NCBI GenBank assembly: GCA_902789395.1
Contig: CADANY010000015.1
Span: forward strand, 1 to 52,650
Origin: an uncultured Bacteroidia bacterium
GTDB lineage: Bacteria > Bacteroidota > Bacteroidia > Bacteroidales > UBA932
Length of the DNA: 52,650 nt
Direction of reading: 5' to 3'
Numbering within the stretch: position 1 is the first letter of the stretch; every line of letters begins with the position of its first letter. Of the stretch, positions 5,257 to 13,180 are shown in pieces. A program made the translations under genes and the position numbers. The notes under the pieces are model-generated. The model worked only from the letters and a program-made list of their open reading frames with translations. It did no database searches and was not told where the DNA came from.

Positions 5257-7938
5257 ATGTCAATAATTAAGCAGATAGTATTCTTAAAAGATAAATCCGG
5301 TATCTTTAAGCTCCGTGACGACATCAAATCCTTCGGTTTTGATGAGCGCTCCGGACAGTATTATGTCCAGTTTAAGAAAGGTGACAACTATCTGCACTAC
5401 AACCCTGCAAACGTCGACGTTGCAACATTCTCCCGACAATTGGAACCGCCATTTCGTGTCACGCGCAAATCGGATGGCGAGGCGTTCTTTCACGTCTTAG
5501 GAGTTCGGGTATTTGAAGGCAGGAAGAATAATGCGTATCGCGTTATTTACGAAAACGGCACTGGGAAGAACTATCCTGCTGACTACATTTCCATTGAAGA
5601 GCATATTGACGATTATCGCTCTATTAATGTTTGGGAATACCTGAATGAGGTTGCCAAGTACAACGTTATTCCGGTAGACGATGACAACACTGTAAGTTTG
5701 GCTGACAAATATGCTAAGACAAGTTTTGTGGCAAAGAACTCCCTTCTGGAAGCTTATCTTAATGTCGAAACTTACGGAAACCGCCAGCTGGGTCAAAGTG
5801 CACCTATTTTCCCTTTTGGTTGTAACCGAAGCCAATATAAGGCCGTCCAAAATGCACTCGAAAACCCGCTGAGCGTTATTCAGGGTCCTCCAGGGACTGG
5901 AAAGACTCAGACCATTCTTAATATCTTAGCGAATCTTCTTCTTGACGGAAAGACAATGGAGATTGTCTCAAACAACAACTCCGCGGTCGAAAACGTCAAA
6001 GAGAAGTTGGAAGCGTCTGGGCTTGATTTCCTTTGTGCTCAATTGGGGCGTGCTAGCAACAAGAAAGCATTTGTGGATCACCAGACGGGAGCTCTCCCCG
6101 ACATGGATTCATGGAAGATTAATGATGCCAAGAAGATTCGTCAAGAAGCTGTTTCCCTATCGCGTGAGCTTCAAGAAGCATACGAAAGTCAAGAAAAATT
6201 AGCGCTCTGCTCCGAGAAACTATCCGAGTTCAAAAGGCAGGTTGAAAGGTTTCCCAAGAAGATTAGAGCAAAGAGACAATGGAGCAAAAAGATACTTGAA
6301 AAATATGCCCTACTCACGAATCGTGACATGGAGCGTAAACATCGACTCTCTTGGTGGACACGCTTCAGATTACGTTATCATCAACTTCCCGCCACGGATG
6401 AGGCATCAGATGAGCTCCAATATTTGCTGATCACGACCAAAATCAGAGAACTAGAACTACAATGCGAAAGGTTTTGTCGGTTGACGACGGATGTTGAAGC
6501 AAAAAATAAGCGGTTAAGGGATATTTCCATGCTTGTTTTGAAGGATCATCTTTGTATGAAGTATGGTTCTAAGAAAGAGCGGCGTGTATTCTCAATCGAT
6601 GAGATATATCTAAAAACGAAGGACTTTCTTCAGGAGTATCCTGTTATCCTAAGCACGACTTTTTCTGCAACATCCAACATCAACGCGGCCTATAGGTTCG
6701 ACTATCTTATTATGGATGAGGCATCTCAGGTTGATATTGCCGCTGGCGCTTTGGCTCTTAGTTGTGCAAGGAACGCCGTCGTCGTAGGAGACCTGAAGCA
6801 GTTACCCAATGTGGTGGATCATCATACAGAAGAGGTTGTAAGTGCTGTTTTTTCCAAATACGGTATTGCTGAAGCTTATCGGTATTCTACTAATAGCTTT
6901 TTGTCGTCAATCTGCACCCTCTATCCTACGATTCCCCAGACACTACTGCGCGAGCACTATCGCTGTGACCCACTCATTATTGGATTCTGTAGCAAGCAGT
7001 TCTATAATGGTGAGCTGATTCCAATGACAAAAAATGAATCAGACTTTGCGCCCATTCGTGTTGTCAAAACAGTAAAAGGCAATCATGCAAGAGGTACAGT
7101 CAATATCCGGCAGGTGGATACAATAATTCAAGAAATTCTTCCGGCTCTAGAGGAGCAATTTACCGATATTGGGATTATTGCTCCGTATAACAACCAGGTA
7201 AATGCCCTTCATACTGCGCTGGAAATGACAGGACGAGGATACGTAGCTGCTACAGTCCATAAGTTTCAGGGAAGAGAGGACGATGCCATTGTCCTTTCCA
7301 CGGTAGATAATCAGGTCCAGGAGTTCACGGATGACCCACATCTGCTGAACGTAGCGGTATCAAGAGCTAAAAGGCAATTCACCCTTGTTGTCTCTGCAGA
7401 TGAACAACCGGATTCAAATATCCGGGACTTGATTGACTACATTGAGTATTATCAAGGTAAAAGTGATGAGAGTGAGATATCTTCAATCTATGATCTTCTG
7501 TATGAGGATTATACTCATGATCTTCTCAATTTCTATAAAACCCATAGACGGGTTTCCGAATACGATTCAGAGAACCTTACATACTGGGCAATCAAAGATG
7601 TCATTAAAGAAAAAGGCTCCACTCATCTAGGAATTCTAATGCATTATCCGCTCCGGCATCTTGTAACAGCTGCCTCTGACCTCACACCAGAGCAGCGTGT
7701 TTACGCATCGCGTTCATGGACACATATTGACTTCCTTATCTATGATACTGTTTCACATAAAGCGAAATTGGCCATTGAGGTTGATGGAGCGCAGTATCAC
7801 AAGAAAGGATCCGGTCAGAATCAGCGTGATTTACTAAAAGATTCGGTTTTGGCTGCTATCGGCCTCCCTCTGCTAAGACTCAGCACAGCCGGATCGCAGG
7901 AAAAGGAAAAAATTAACCTCGCTTTATCAAGGAATTAA
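5257..7938 (+). CDS. Superfamily 1 helicase with C-terminal DUF559/DUF2726-like nuclease domain
   Basis: I place the start at ATG 5257 (894 residues); the frame also has a TTG at 5215 without a better ribosome site. Motifs: Walker A GPPGTGKT (K216), Walker B LIMDEASQ (D487, E488), VVVGDLKQLPNV (motif III), VHKFQGREDD (motif V) and NVAVSRAKRQF (motif VI with its arginine). This is an Upf1/DNA2-like SF1B helicase (AAA_11/AAA_12). A coiled-coil-like insert lies between residues about 285 and 420. The C-terminus has HIDFLIYD and LAIEVDGAQYH (E841, D843), the signature of DUF559/DUF2726 PD-(D/E)XK nucleases. It therefore mirrors its neighbour, which carries the nuclease-like domain at the other end. 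The two probably work together on foreign nucleic acid; this is inference. Confidence 0.8.
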   Translation: MSIIKQIVFLKDKSGIFKLRDDIKSFGFDERSGQYYVQFKKGDNYLHYNPANVDVATFSRQLEPPFRVTRKSDGEAFFHVLGVRVFEGRKNNAYRVIYENGTGKNYPADYISIEEHIDDYRSINVWEYLNEVAKYNVIPVDDDNTVSLADKYAKTSFVAKNSLLEAYLNVETYGNRQLGQSAPIFPFGCNRSQYKAVQNALENPLSVIQGPPGTGKTQTILNILANLLLDGKTMEIVSNNNSAVENVKEKLEASGLDFLCAQLGRASNKKAFVDHQTGALPDMDSWKINDAKKIRQEAVSLSRELQEAYESQEKLALCSEKLSEFKRQVERFPKKIRAKRQWSKKILEKYALLTNRDMERKHRLSWWTRFRLRYHQLPATDEASDELQYLLITTKIRELELQCERFCRLTTDVEAKNKRLRDISMLVLKDHLCMKYGSKKERRVFSIDEIYLKTKDFLQEYPVILSTTFSATSNINAAYRFDYLIMDEASQVDIAAGALALSCARNAVVVGDLKQLPNVVDHHTEEVVSAVFSKYGIAEAYRYSTNSFLSSICTLYPTIPQTLLREHYRCDPLIIGFCSKQFYNGELIPMTKNESDFAPIRVVKTVKGNHARGTVNIRQVDTIIQEILPALEEQFTDIGIIAPYNNQVNALHTALEMTGRGYVAATVHKFQGREDDAIVLSTVDNQVQEFTDDPHLLNVAVSRAKRQFTLVVSADEQPDSNIRDLIDYIEYYQGKSDESEISSIYDLLYEDYTHDLLNFYKTHRRVSEYDSENLTYWAIKDVIKEKGSTHLGILMHYPLRHLVTAASDLTPEQRVYASRSWTHIDFLIYDTVSHKAKLAIEVDGAQYHKKGSGQNQRDLLKDSVLAAIGLPLLRLSTAGSQEKEKINLALSRN

Positions 7939-8126
7939 TGAAAACGGTTACCTATACCGGCACAAATTACGACGAGGTCAAGCGTCTCTGCGGTGACAAG
8001 GTCCTTGCGCCGTACTTCTGCATGGGATTCTCTTTGCTCTCCGTGGACACGGGAGAAGGGTTCGTCTCTGTGAACGAAGGTGATACCATCGTCCAGGAAG
8101 ACGATGGTTCACTGCGAATCGAATAG
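7938..8126 (+). CDS. Small phage-type protein downstream of the helicases (62 aa)
   Basis: The start codon overlaps the helicase stop by one base (TAATG), so it is translationally coupled to the operon. The 62-residue product has a pattern (SLLSVDTGEGFVSVNEGDTI, then VQEDDGSLRIE) that resembles short phage proteins ending in a T..G...V..GD.I....DG module. There is no signal peptide or membrane segment. It could be a regulator, sensor or inhibitor of the helicase pair, but no function can be assigned from sequence. Confidence 0.55.
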   Translation: MKTVTYTGTNYDEVKRLCGDKVLAPYFCMGFSLLSVDTGEGFVSVNEGDTIVQEDDGSLRIE

Positions 8127-8139
8127 TAGGTTTGTCGAA

Positions 8140-8307
8140 TCAATCTTCCAAGATTGTTTTAATTTCCCCAAGAGTTTCTGCCATTCCATGATGCTCTTCA
8201 TAAGTCAACATTTTGAGAATTTTGCGAAAAATGCCGTTTTAGATTTTGAGGAAAGCCTGAAAGACGTCGTACATATAAGGTCGCACATCGAGTCCTTGAG
8301 GAGTCAT
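8140..8307 (-). pseudogene. Short coupled reading frame interrupted by one stop codon
   Basis: The ATG at 8307 overlaps the TGA of the ATPase gene, as in a coupled gene pair. The frame reads MTPQGLDVRPYMYDVFQAF, then LKI, then TAA at 8239-8241, and continues in frame as NGIFRKILKMLTYEEHHGMA to ETLGEIKTILED and TGA at 8140. Both halves have protein-like composition, which suggests a 55-codon gene with a nonsense mutation, or the tail of a decayed gene. Its end overlaps the helicase-operon terminator. No family is recognised. Confidence 0.35.
8141..8160 (+). terminator. Intrinsic terminator of the helicase operon
   Basis: CAATCTT, loop CC, AAGATTG, then TTTT followed by AATTT. It lies 15 bp after the stop of the 62-residue gene. 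Confidence 0.55.
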
Positions 8308-9695
8308 TGCAGTAAATGTAGCACATCTTCCGGCAAGAAGGAGTTGCCGGCATCTTCTTCCGGACGTACTTTGGTGAATAGTTTATAGACGATTTGTTTC
8401 CCTTTCGTAAACGGGAGCATAGATGCTATCTTTCTTAATGCGTTTGTCAATAGACGACCATTCTCTCCGTTTGACCATTTGCACTCCCCGATGAGAATGG
8501 TCGAATGGTCTAGAGACTCTGCTACAACATCCAGTTCAATATCCTTGCTTTCCGGCCTTCCTTCTTCGCCCATAACGTTAAGCTTTCCCCACCAGCGGCG
8601 AGCAATGCCGTAACTGATTCCGTCAATTATATTTCCGCTCACGGCATCCCGACAGATGCGCTCCCACCAATAACCGACATGCCCAGGGAAATCCCGTTCA
8701 AACGCCGCTTCAACAGGAGCATTGCGCCTAAGTTCGATGAAAGATTTGTTGGGTACGACAAACTTGTTGTAGAAAAGCAGGAAAGGATCGGCTATCCTAT
8801 AGAGGCTTCTCTTAGATGACTTTAAAGATTCCCCAAAAGGAACTTCTTTCTCCAGATATCCCAGATCTATCAACTTGGCCAACGGCCTGGAAAGGTTCGT
8901 TGCCGGCTCACCCAGACGGGAAGCGATTTCCGACAATCGGTTGGTCCCCCCCCCGATGACGGACATGAGGGTTGACGTCTTGACGATATCCTTCATATCG
9001 TCCCGGAAAAGACGAAGCGGTTCCTCGTACAAGGCTCCCATGTCAGACAGGATATGGGTCCAAATCGCATCCTTCAGCGAAGTTGAAGATTCTGCCAGCT
9101 TCCAGTATCTGGGGACACCGCCCCAAACGGAAAAATGCTCGATTGTTTCCTGGGCGCCCAGATTCAAGGCTTCTTGCAGAAAGCCCACAGGTATTGCCTT
9201 CATCCCAAAGTCTGCATCCGTTCTTCCGTACAGCGGAGAAGACTCGTCATGGGTGAGGTTGTACATCATCTGCTGGGAAGATCCGCACAGAATCAGGTTG
9301 TATTTCAGTTTGTCCGTATCGGAGTCCAAAAGCCCCTGGATAATGGACGGCAGCGAAGGCGTCCCTTCAGCAAGGTACGGAAACTCATCAAGGCAGAGGG
9401 TTATCCTTTCCGTCACACGATGATTGATTGCGGCCAGCAGTGCCCTCCAATCTTTATACACGGCATCATCAAACCCAGGGATAACATGAGCCACCATGCG
9501 GGAAAGCTCCGCCATTTGGTTTACCGGATCCGTCCTGTCTGCCTCATAATAGATGTCTTTCTCGCATAGCACTTTCCCGATCAGTGTCGATTTGCCGATT
9601 CTGCGTCGTCCCCGAATGATAACGAAATACGGAGAATCGCCTTTCTGCAGTTGCTGAAGGCGCGCAATTTCTTTCTCTCTGTCAACGAATCTCAT
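8304..9695 (-). CDS. ATPase with C-terminal DUF234 (archaeal-type ATPase_2 family)
   Basis: The 463-residue product starts MRFVDREKEIARLQQL, followed by Walker A RGRRRIGKSTL and the Walker B-like LCLDEFPYL. A sensor-like segment follows (LILCGSSQQMM). A winged-helix region (SEIASRLGEPATNLSRPLAK) and a DUF234 tail with DIELDVVAES and ILIGECKWS come next; the latter recalls a PD-(D/E)XK core (D ... E-x-K). This is the DUF234 ATPase family common in archaea and Bacteroidota, often in mobile or repetitive contexts; its biological role is unsettled. It faces the helicase operon tail to tail and has its own upstream region with a nested palindrome. It may act as a toxin-like or defence ATPase, but nothing in the sequence proves it. 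Confidence 0.75.
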   Translation of the reverse strand: MRFVDREKEIARLQQLQKGDSPYFVIIRGRRRIGKSTLIGKVLCEKDIYYEADRTDPVNQMAELSRMVAHVIPGFDDAVYKDWRALLAAINHRVTERITLCLDEFPYLAEGTPSLPSIIQGLLDSDTDKLKYNLILCGSSQQMMYNLTHDESSPLYGRTDADFGMKAIPVGFLQEALNLGAQETIEHFSVWGGVPRYWKLAESSTSLKDAIWTHILSDMGALYEEPLRLFRDDMKDIVKTSTLMSVIGGGTNRLSEIASRLGEPATNLSRPLAKLIDLGYLEKEVPFGESLKSSKRSLYRIADPFLLFYNKFVVPNKSFIELRRNAPVEAAFERDFPGHVGYWWERICRDAVSGNIIDGISYGIARRWWGKLNVMGEEGRPESKDIELDVVAESLDHSTILIGECKWSNGENGRLLTNALRKIASMLPFTKGKQIVYKLFTKVRPEEDAGNSFLPEDVLHLLQ

Positions 9696-9706
9696 TTCTG
9701 TTAATT

Positions 9707-9743
9707 ATTATGCTTTACAAACATAATGTTTATGGAGCATAAT
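9707..9743. promoter_or_regulatory. Nested palindrome upstream of the ATPase gene
   Basis: ATTATGCT (9707-9714) is inverted relative to AGCATAAT (9736-9743). Between them, AAACATAATGTTT (9719-9731) is a palindrome around one central base. Both dyads are centred on 9725. The site lies 12 bp upstream of the ATPase start codon, a good position for an autoregulatory operator. Confidence 0.5.
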
Positions 9744-9766
9744 TCCAAATAATTAGACAAATAATG

Positions 9767-9919
9767 CTAAATCACCCCATCAAACTTCGTCATTGAACTG
9801 GCCTTGATGGAGTCCACGATATCGATATAGGACTTCATAGCCTTATCGTCGATGCGGCAGGGGCTACCGGGCGTTTTGAGTTTATTGTGAAAAACCGTAT
9901 CTTCGCATATAACCCAAGA
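9767..9919 (-). pseudogene. Possible C-terminal gene remnant at the edge of the accessory region
   Basis: Fifty open codons end in TAG at 9767-9769. The reading includes CEDTVFHNKLKTPGSPC and KSYIDIVDSIKASS, which look like real protein. No start codon with a ribosome site is near its beginning, and it is cut off by a stop at 9920-9922. It could be the tail of a gene lost when the accessory DNA was acquired. It overlaps the promoter of the next gene, so chance openness is possible. Confidence 0.3.
9875..9905 (+). promoter_or_regulatory. Promoter of the propeller/FAD oxidoreductase genes
   Basis: TTTG (9875-9878) and TATCTTCG (9898-9905, one mismatch to TAnnTTTG) are separated by 19 bp, the expected -33/-7 spacing. 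Confidence 0.5.
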
Positions 9920-9921
9920 TT

Positions 9922-10719
9922 ATGAAACGATTAGCCTCTTTTCAAGTCCTTTTTCTTTTGCTGATATTCCCGGCGCTTCTTTGTCATGGTCAGTCATACC
10001 GGGCGGTGCGGTCTTTCCTGTGCCCGGGTGCCGGGCAGGGTGTCGCAGTCGACGACCGTTATTTCTATGCGATTGGTAATCAGCAGATTACTAAGTATTC
10101 CAAAGACGGAGATTCGCTTGCGACCTGGCAAGAGAGGGATACCCGCCTGATTCGGCATTTTGATGGGGGAATCGTTGTGGACGGGCTTCTGTACTGTTCC
10201 CACTCCAATTTCCCGGAAGTTCCGATGGCCAGTTCGATTGAGATTTTCGATCCGGAGAAGATGGAGCATGTCGGGACGGTCAGCCTCGGCATCGATAACG
10301 GGTCGTGTACCTGGGTTGTTCCCGGGGAGGACTGCTGGTATGTGTGCTTTGCCCATTATGACCGTTTCGGGGGGAATGCCGGCGGGGAGCCGCTCCGCGA
10401 CGCGTCGTGGACCCAGATTGTGCAGTATGACAAGCAGTGGAGGCGGCTCCAGGGATGGATTCTGCCTCCCGAGCTGATTCGCGAAATCCGGCCGATGAGC
10501 CTTTCAGGGGGGCTTTTCCTCAACGGAAAGTTCTATTGTACCGGTCATGATGCCCGGAAATTGTATGTCCTTGAATTCCCGCCGTATGGAATGAGGCTCC
10601 GCTGGACCGGGACCATAGACATCCCGTTCAACGGACAGGGAATTGCCATAGACAGCGAGGGGTTCCTCTGGGGAATCAACCGGAAAGAAAAGCAGGTTAT
10701 CAAGGCGGCCTGCCAGTAA
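9922..10719 (+). CDS. Secreted beta-propeller-like protein
   Basis: The 265-residue product has a signal peptide (MKRLASFQVLFLLLIFPALL, then CHGQ) and short repeats such as GQGVAVDDRYFYAIG, GGIVVDGLLYCSHS, GGLFLNGKFYCTGHD and GQGIAIDSEGFLWGI, each about one blade long. This is the pattern of a small periplasmic or secreted beta-propeller. No catalytic signature is visible. A cysteine lies at the signal cleavage region, but the preceding LL does not give a strong lipobox. The gene is followed after 38 bp by a Tat-exported FAD oxidoreductase, so the two may act on the same substrate outside the cytoplasm. Confidence 0.55.
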   Translation: MKRLASFQVLFLLLIFPALLCHGQSYRAVRSFLCPGAGQGVAVDDRYFYAIGNQQITKYSKDGDSLATWQERDTRLIRHFDGGIVVDGLLYCSHSNFPEVPMASSIEIFDPEKMEHVGTVSLGIDNGSCTWVVPGEDCWYVCFAHYDRFGGNAGGEPLRDASWTQIVQYDKQWRRLQGWILPPELIREIRPMSLSGGLFLNGKFYCTGHDARKLYVLEFPPYGMRLRWTGTIDIPFNGQGIAIDSEGFLWGINRKEKQVIKAACQ

Positions 10720-10757
10720 AGCCATCACATTTTCAACAAGTTGAGCCTGAATACATT

Positions 10758-12056
10758 ATGGACAGGAGACACTTTATTAAGACGAGCGCTGCGGGTGCAG
10801 CCGGTCTTGCCGTCGGAGTCCCCGGGGCAGAGGCGAAAACCAAGACAGGAAAGACTCCGCTCGAGGTTAAGGGATATGTAAAAGAACCGGCCCGCCGGAT
10901 CCCCGTTGTGGACAGTGCAGACGTGGTCGTGGTCGGGGGAGGGCCGGCCGGATTCGCAGCGGCGGTCGCTGCCGCCCGTGAGGGGTGTGATGTTCTCCTG
11001 CTGGAGAGGGAGTATTTCCTGGGGGGACTTTTTACCGGATGCGGTGTCACCCCGATTATCAATATGTTCCATCTGTTGGAAGACGGTTCAGGCCGGCAGG
11101 CGGTCTTCGGCATTGCCGAGGAACTTTGCCGGAAACTGGACGGGGCCGGGATGCTATGCTATGAGGGGATCCGTCCAAAGGTGGACCCGGAGGCCGCGAA
11201 ATATTTCATGGAGGAGTTCTGCGCCGAGTCGGGTGTTCGAATCCTGTACGGGGTCCAGGCGGCGGGCGTGACCCGCACCGGGGATTCCGTCGATTCCATC
11301 ATTCTGGAAGGGAAGAGCGGCCGGGTTGCGGTCCGCTGCCGTTTCGTCGTCGATGCCTCGGGTGACGGGGATGTCCTGGAATGGACAGGAGAGGATTTCA
11401 CGGTCTATAAGAACGATATCGGGGCCATGTGGCGCATCGGCAATGCCGACGCGGCCGGGAAAGGCAACCCCACACCGGTCAAGGGAGTAAGGACCCGCCA
11501 TACGACCGGGGAGAAGGACCAGGACGGTCTTGATATGTACAATCTGACCCGCATCCAGCTGAAACTGAGGAAGATGATGTGGGAGGAAGTTGCCCAGCTT
11601 CGCCTGAAGCCCGGGAACGAGGATCTCTATCTCGTCGATACGCCGACCGTTGTCGGGGTCCGCATTACGCGTGTCCTTGACAGTGTTGCGAATGTTACGA
11701 CTGAAGGGGCGGCGACCGGCAAAGTCTACAAGGACGTCATCGGTGTGACGGGCGGGGAATCCAATCTGAAATTTAATGGATCCAAGATTCTGACGAGGGA
11801 TCGGAAGATGTGGCAGATTCCTTATTCTGCCATTACGCCCCGCCATGTCCCCAACCTGCTGGTAGGGGGGCGTTGCTTTGGCTTTGAAAAGGAACTGACT
11901 TATGATGCGAGGGAGATCGGAACCTGTCTTCTGACGGGCCAGGCTGCCGGTGTGGCGGCATCCCTTGCCGTTGCGCGCAGGCAGTCCTGCCGCGATATCG
12001 ATATCCTGGACCTCCAGTCAAAACTTCGGGCCCAGAATGTCAGGTGGGATTTATAG
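10758..12056 (+). CDS. Tat-exported FAD-dependent oxidoreductase
   Basis: The 432-residue product starts MDRRHFIKTSAAGAAGLAVG, a twin-arginine signal (RRHFIK), so it is folded with its cofactor before export. VVVVGGGPAGFAAAVAAARE (about residues 55-75) is the FAD-binding Rossmann motif. CRFVVDASGDGDVLEWTGE is the second FAD-contact motif of the FAD_oxidored family. PYSAITPRHVPNLLVGGRC, FGF and a C-terminal TGQAAGVAASLA helix complete the FAD domain. This family includes uncharacterised secreted oxidoreductases often linked to carbohydrate or polyol catabolism. The substrate is unknown. It probably shares a transcript with the propeller gene. Confidence 0.8.
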   Translation: MDRRHFIKTSAAGAAGLAVGVPGAEAKTKTGKTPLEVKGYVKEPARRIPVVDSADVVVVGGGPAGFAAAVAAAREGCDVLLLEREYFLGGLFTGCGVTPIINMFHLLEDGSGRQAVFGIAEELCRKLDGAGMLCYEGIRPKVDPEAAKYFMEEFCAESGVRILYGVQAAGVTRTGDSVDSIILEGKSGRVAVRCRFVVDASGDGDVLEWTGEDFTVYKNDIGAMWRIGNADAAGKGNPTPVKGVRTRHTTGEKDQDGLDMYNLTRIQLKLRKMMWEEVAQLRLKPGNEDLYLVDTPTVVGVRITRVLDSVANVTTEGAATGKVYKDVIGVTGGESNLKFNGSKILTRDRKMWQIPYSAITPRHVPNLLVGGRCFGFEKELTYDAREIGTCLLTGQAAGVAASLAVARRQSCRDIDILDLQSKLRAQNVRWDL

Positions 12057-12076
12057 GCTGCCGGCCTTTCTTATGA

Positions 12077-12379
12077 TCATTCGAATTCGAAGATCTTGAC
12101 AAAACCGGTCAGTTCAAAAACTTCGCGAATAACGGCATTGACGTTTTTCAGAATGACCTTGCTCCCGTCTGCTTTTGCTTTTTTAAGGACGCTCAGCAAA
12201 ATCCTAAGACCGCTCGAGGCGATATACTCGAGTTCTGAACAGTCGATGATAATATCTCTTCCTTTGCTCTCATAAAGAGGCTGGAGTGCGGATTCCATTT
12301 CGATGGCCGCGGCCGTATCCAGTTCGCCGCAGAGGCTGGCGATGATTTGTTTGTCCGTTTCCTGAATCGTCGTTTTCAT
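12077..12379 (-). CDS. STAS-domain protein (anti-sigma-factor antagonist-like)
   Basis: The 100-residue product is a single STAS domain: CGELDTAAAIEMESAL, then DIIIDCSELEYIASSGLRIL, then GSKVILKNVNAVIREVFELT. The serine in the ASSGLR loop is the site phosphorylated in SpoIIAA-type antagonists. No partner kinase or anti-sigma factor is next to it. It lies 32 bp after the cytidylate-kinase-like gene and is probably cotranscribed. In Bacteroidota such stand-alone STAS proteins are common and poorly understood; a partner-switching regulatory role is inferred from the family. Confidence 0.85.
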   Translation of the reverse strand: MKTTIQETDKQIIASLCGELDTAAAIEMESALQPLYESKGRDIIIDCSELEYIASSGLRILLSVLKKAKADGSKVILKNVNAVIREVFELTGFVKIFEFE

Positions 12380-12411
12380 CTGTGTGATATTAAGATTGTT
12401 CAGTCAAGCTT

Positions 12412-13068
12412 TCACTTGTTGCAGGTTTTGATGAACTGCAGGATGCAGTCCACCGCCGCGTCTTCGGTCAGACTGTCGACATTGATGGCCAGATCGTAAT
12501 TCCGGACATCATAACGGCTCTTGGTGGTGAAGCGCTTGATATAATTCTCCCTCATCTGGTCGACGGAATCCAGAACCTCTTCCGCCTGTTCTCTAGGGAG
12601 CTCCTGTTTACGCATGATGCGCTCAATGCGTTTCTCGCGGGAAGAAGTAATAAAAATGTCTACCTTGTTAGGATAGCCTTCGAGGATGAAGAAACCGGAC
12701 CTTCCGGCAATTACGCAGGATCCCTCATCCGCAAGGTCCTTTATGATCTGGGATTCTACCTTGAAGATATCTTTGGTTGATATCGTTTCATGATAGTCCA
12801 TAACATAACGAGAGTCCTCGTCAAGAAAGTTTTCGGCCTGCGGAACGGGTGCGATTTTTTGGATAAAATCGGAAAGCCAGTTCTTCTTTTCGCCTTTGAT
12901 CTTTTCGATATTGTAGGCGGAGAGATCGAAATGATCGACAAGACCGCGGATGACGGCTTTGTCACAGAAAGGTACACCGAGCTTTTCAGCCAGTTTTTTC
13001 CCGATGGTACGTCCGCCGGAACCAATTTCGCGGCTAAGGGTAATGACGAATTTTTCGTTAGTGTCCAT
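12412..13068 (-). CDS. Cytidylate kinase-like family protein
   Basis: The 218-residue product starts MDTNEKFVITLSREIGSGGR and continues TIGKKLAEKLGVPFCDKAVI. The SREIGSGGRTIG P-loop and the following helix are typical of the cytidylate-kinase-like family (PF13189), which differs from canonical Cmk. IKDLADEGSCVIAGRSGFFI is the second conserved block, followed by FITSSREKRIERIM with the lid arginines. The substrate of this family is not established; it is generally annotated as a nucleotide kinase paralogue. A good -7 box (TACTTTTG) lies upstream, and a STAS gene follows. Confidence 0.85.
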   Translation of the reverse strand: MDTNEKFVITLSREIGSGGRTIGKKLAEKLGVPFCDKAVIRGLVDHFDLSAYNIEKIKGEKKNWLSDFIQKIAPVPQAENFLDEDSRYVMDYHETISTKDIFKVESQIIKDLADEGSCVIAGRSGFFILEGYPNKVDIFITSSREKRIERIMRKQELPREQAEEVLDSVDQMRENYIKRFTTKSRYDVRNYDLAINVDSLTEDAAVDCILQFIKTCNK

Positions 13069-13090
13069 GGTAATATGTCATTATTTCCTA

Positions 13091-13098
13091 CAAAAGTA
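13091..13098 (-). promoter_or_regulatory. -7 box for the kinase/STAS operon
   Basis: On the minus strand this reads TACTTTTG, an exact TAnnTTTG, 23 bp before the kinase ATG. Confidence 0.55.
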
Positions 13099-13110
13099 AA
13101 ATTTTTCCTG

Positions 13111-13118
13111 TAATTTTG
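13111..13118 (+). promoter_or_regulatory. -7 box for the CDF transporter
   Basis: TAATTTTG is an exact TAnnTTTG, 63 bp before the ATG at 13181. It is divergent from the kinase promoter, with 12 bp between the two boxes. Confidence 0.45.
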
Positions 13119-13180
13119 GGAACACTTACGAAAATAATGTCCTTTTGTTTTGAAAAAACGCCTCGTAAGAGTTGATAATC

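Noticed and set aside
5215..5257. A TTG start that would extend the SF1 helicase by 14 residues
   Set aside because: The ATG at 5257 gives a compact N-terminus (MSIIKQIVFLKDKSG) and the added residues do not look conserved; the TTG has no better ribosome site.
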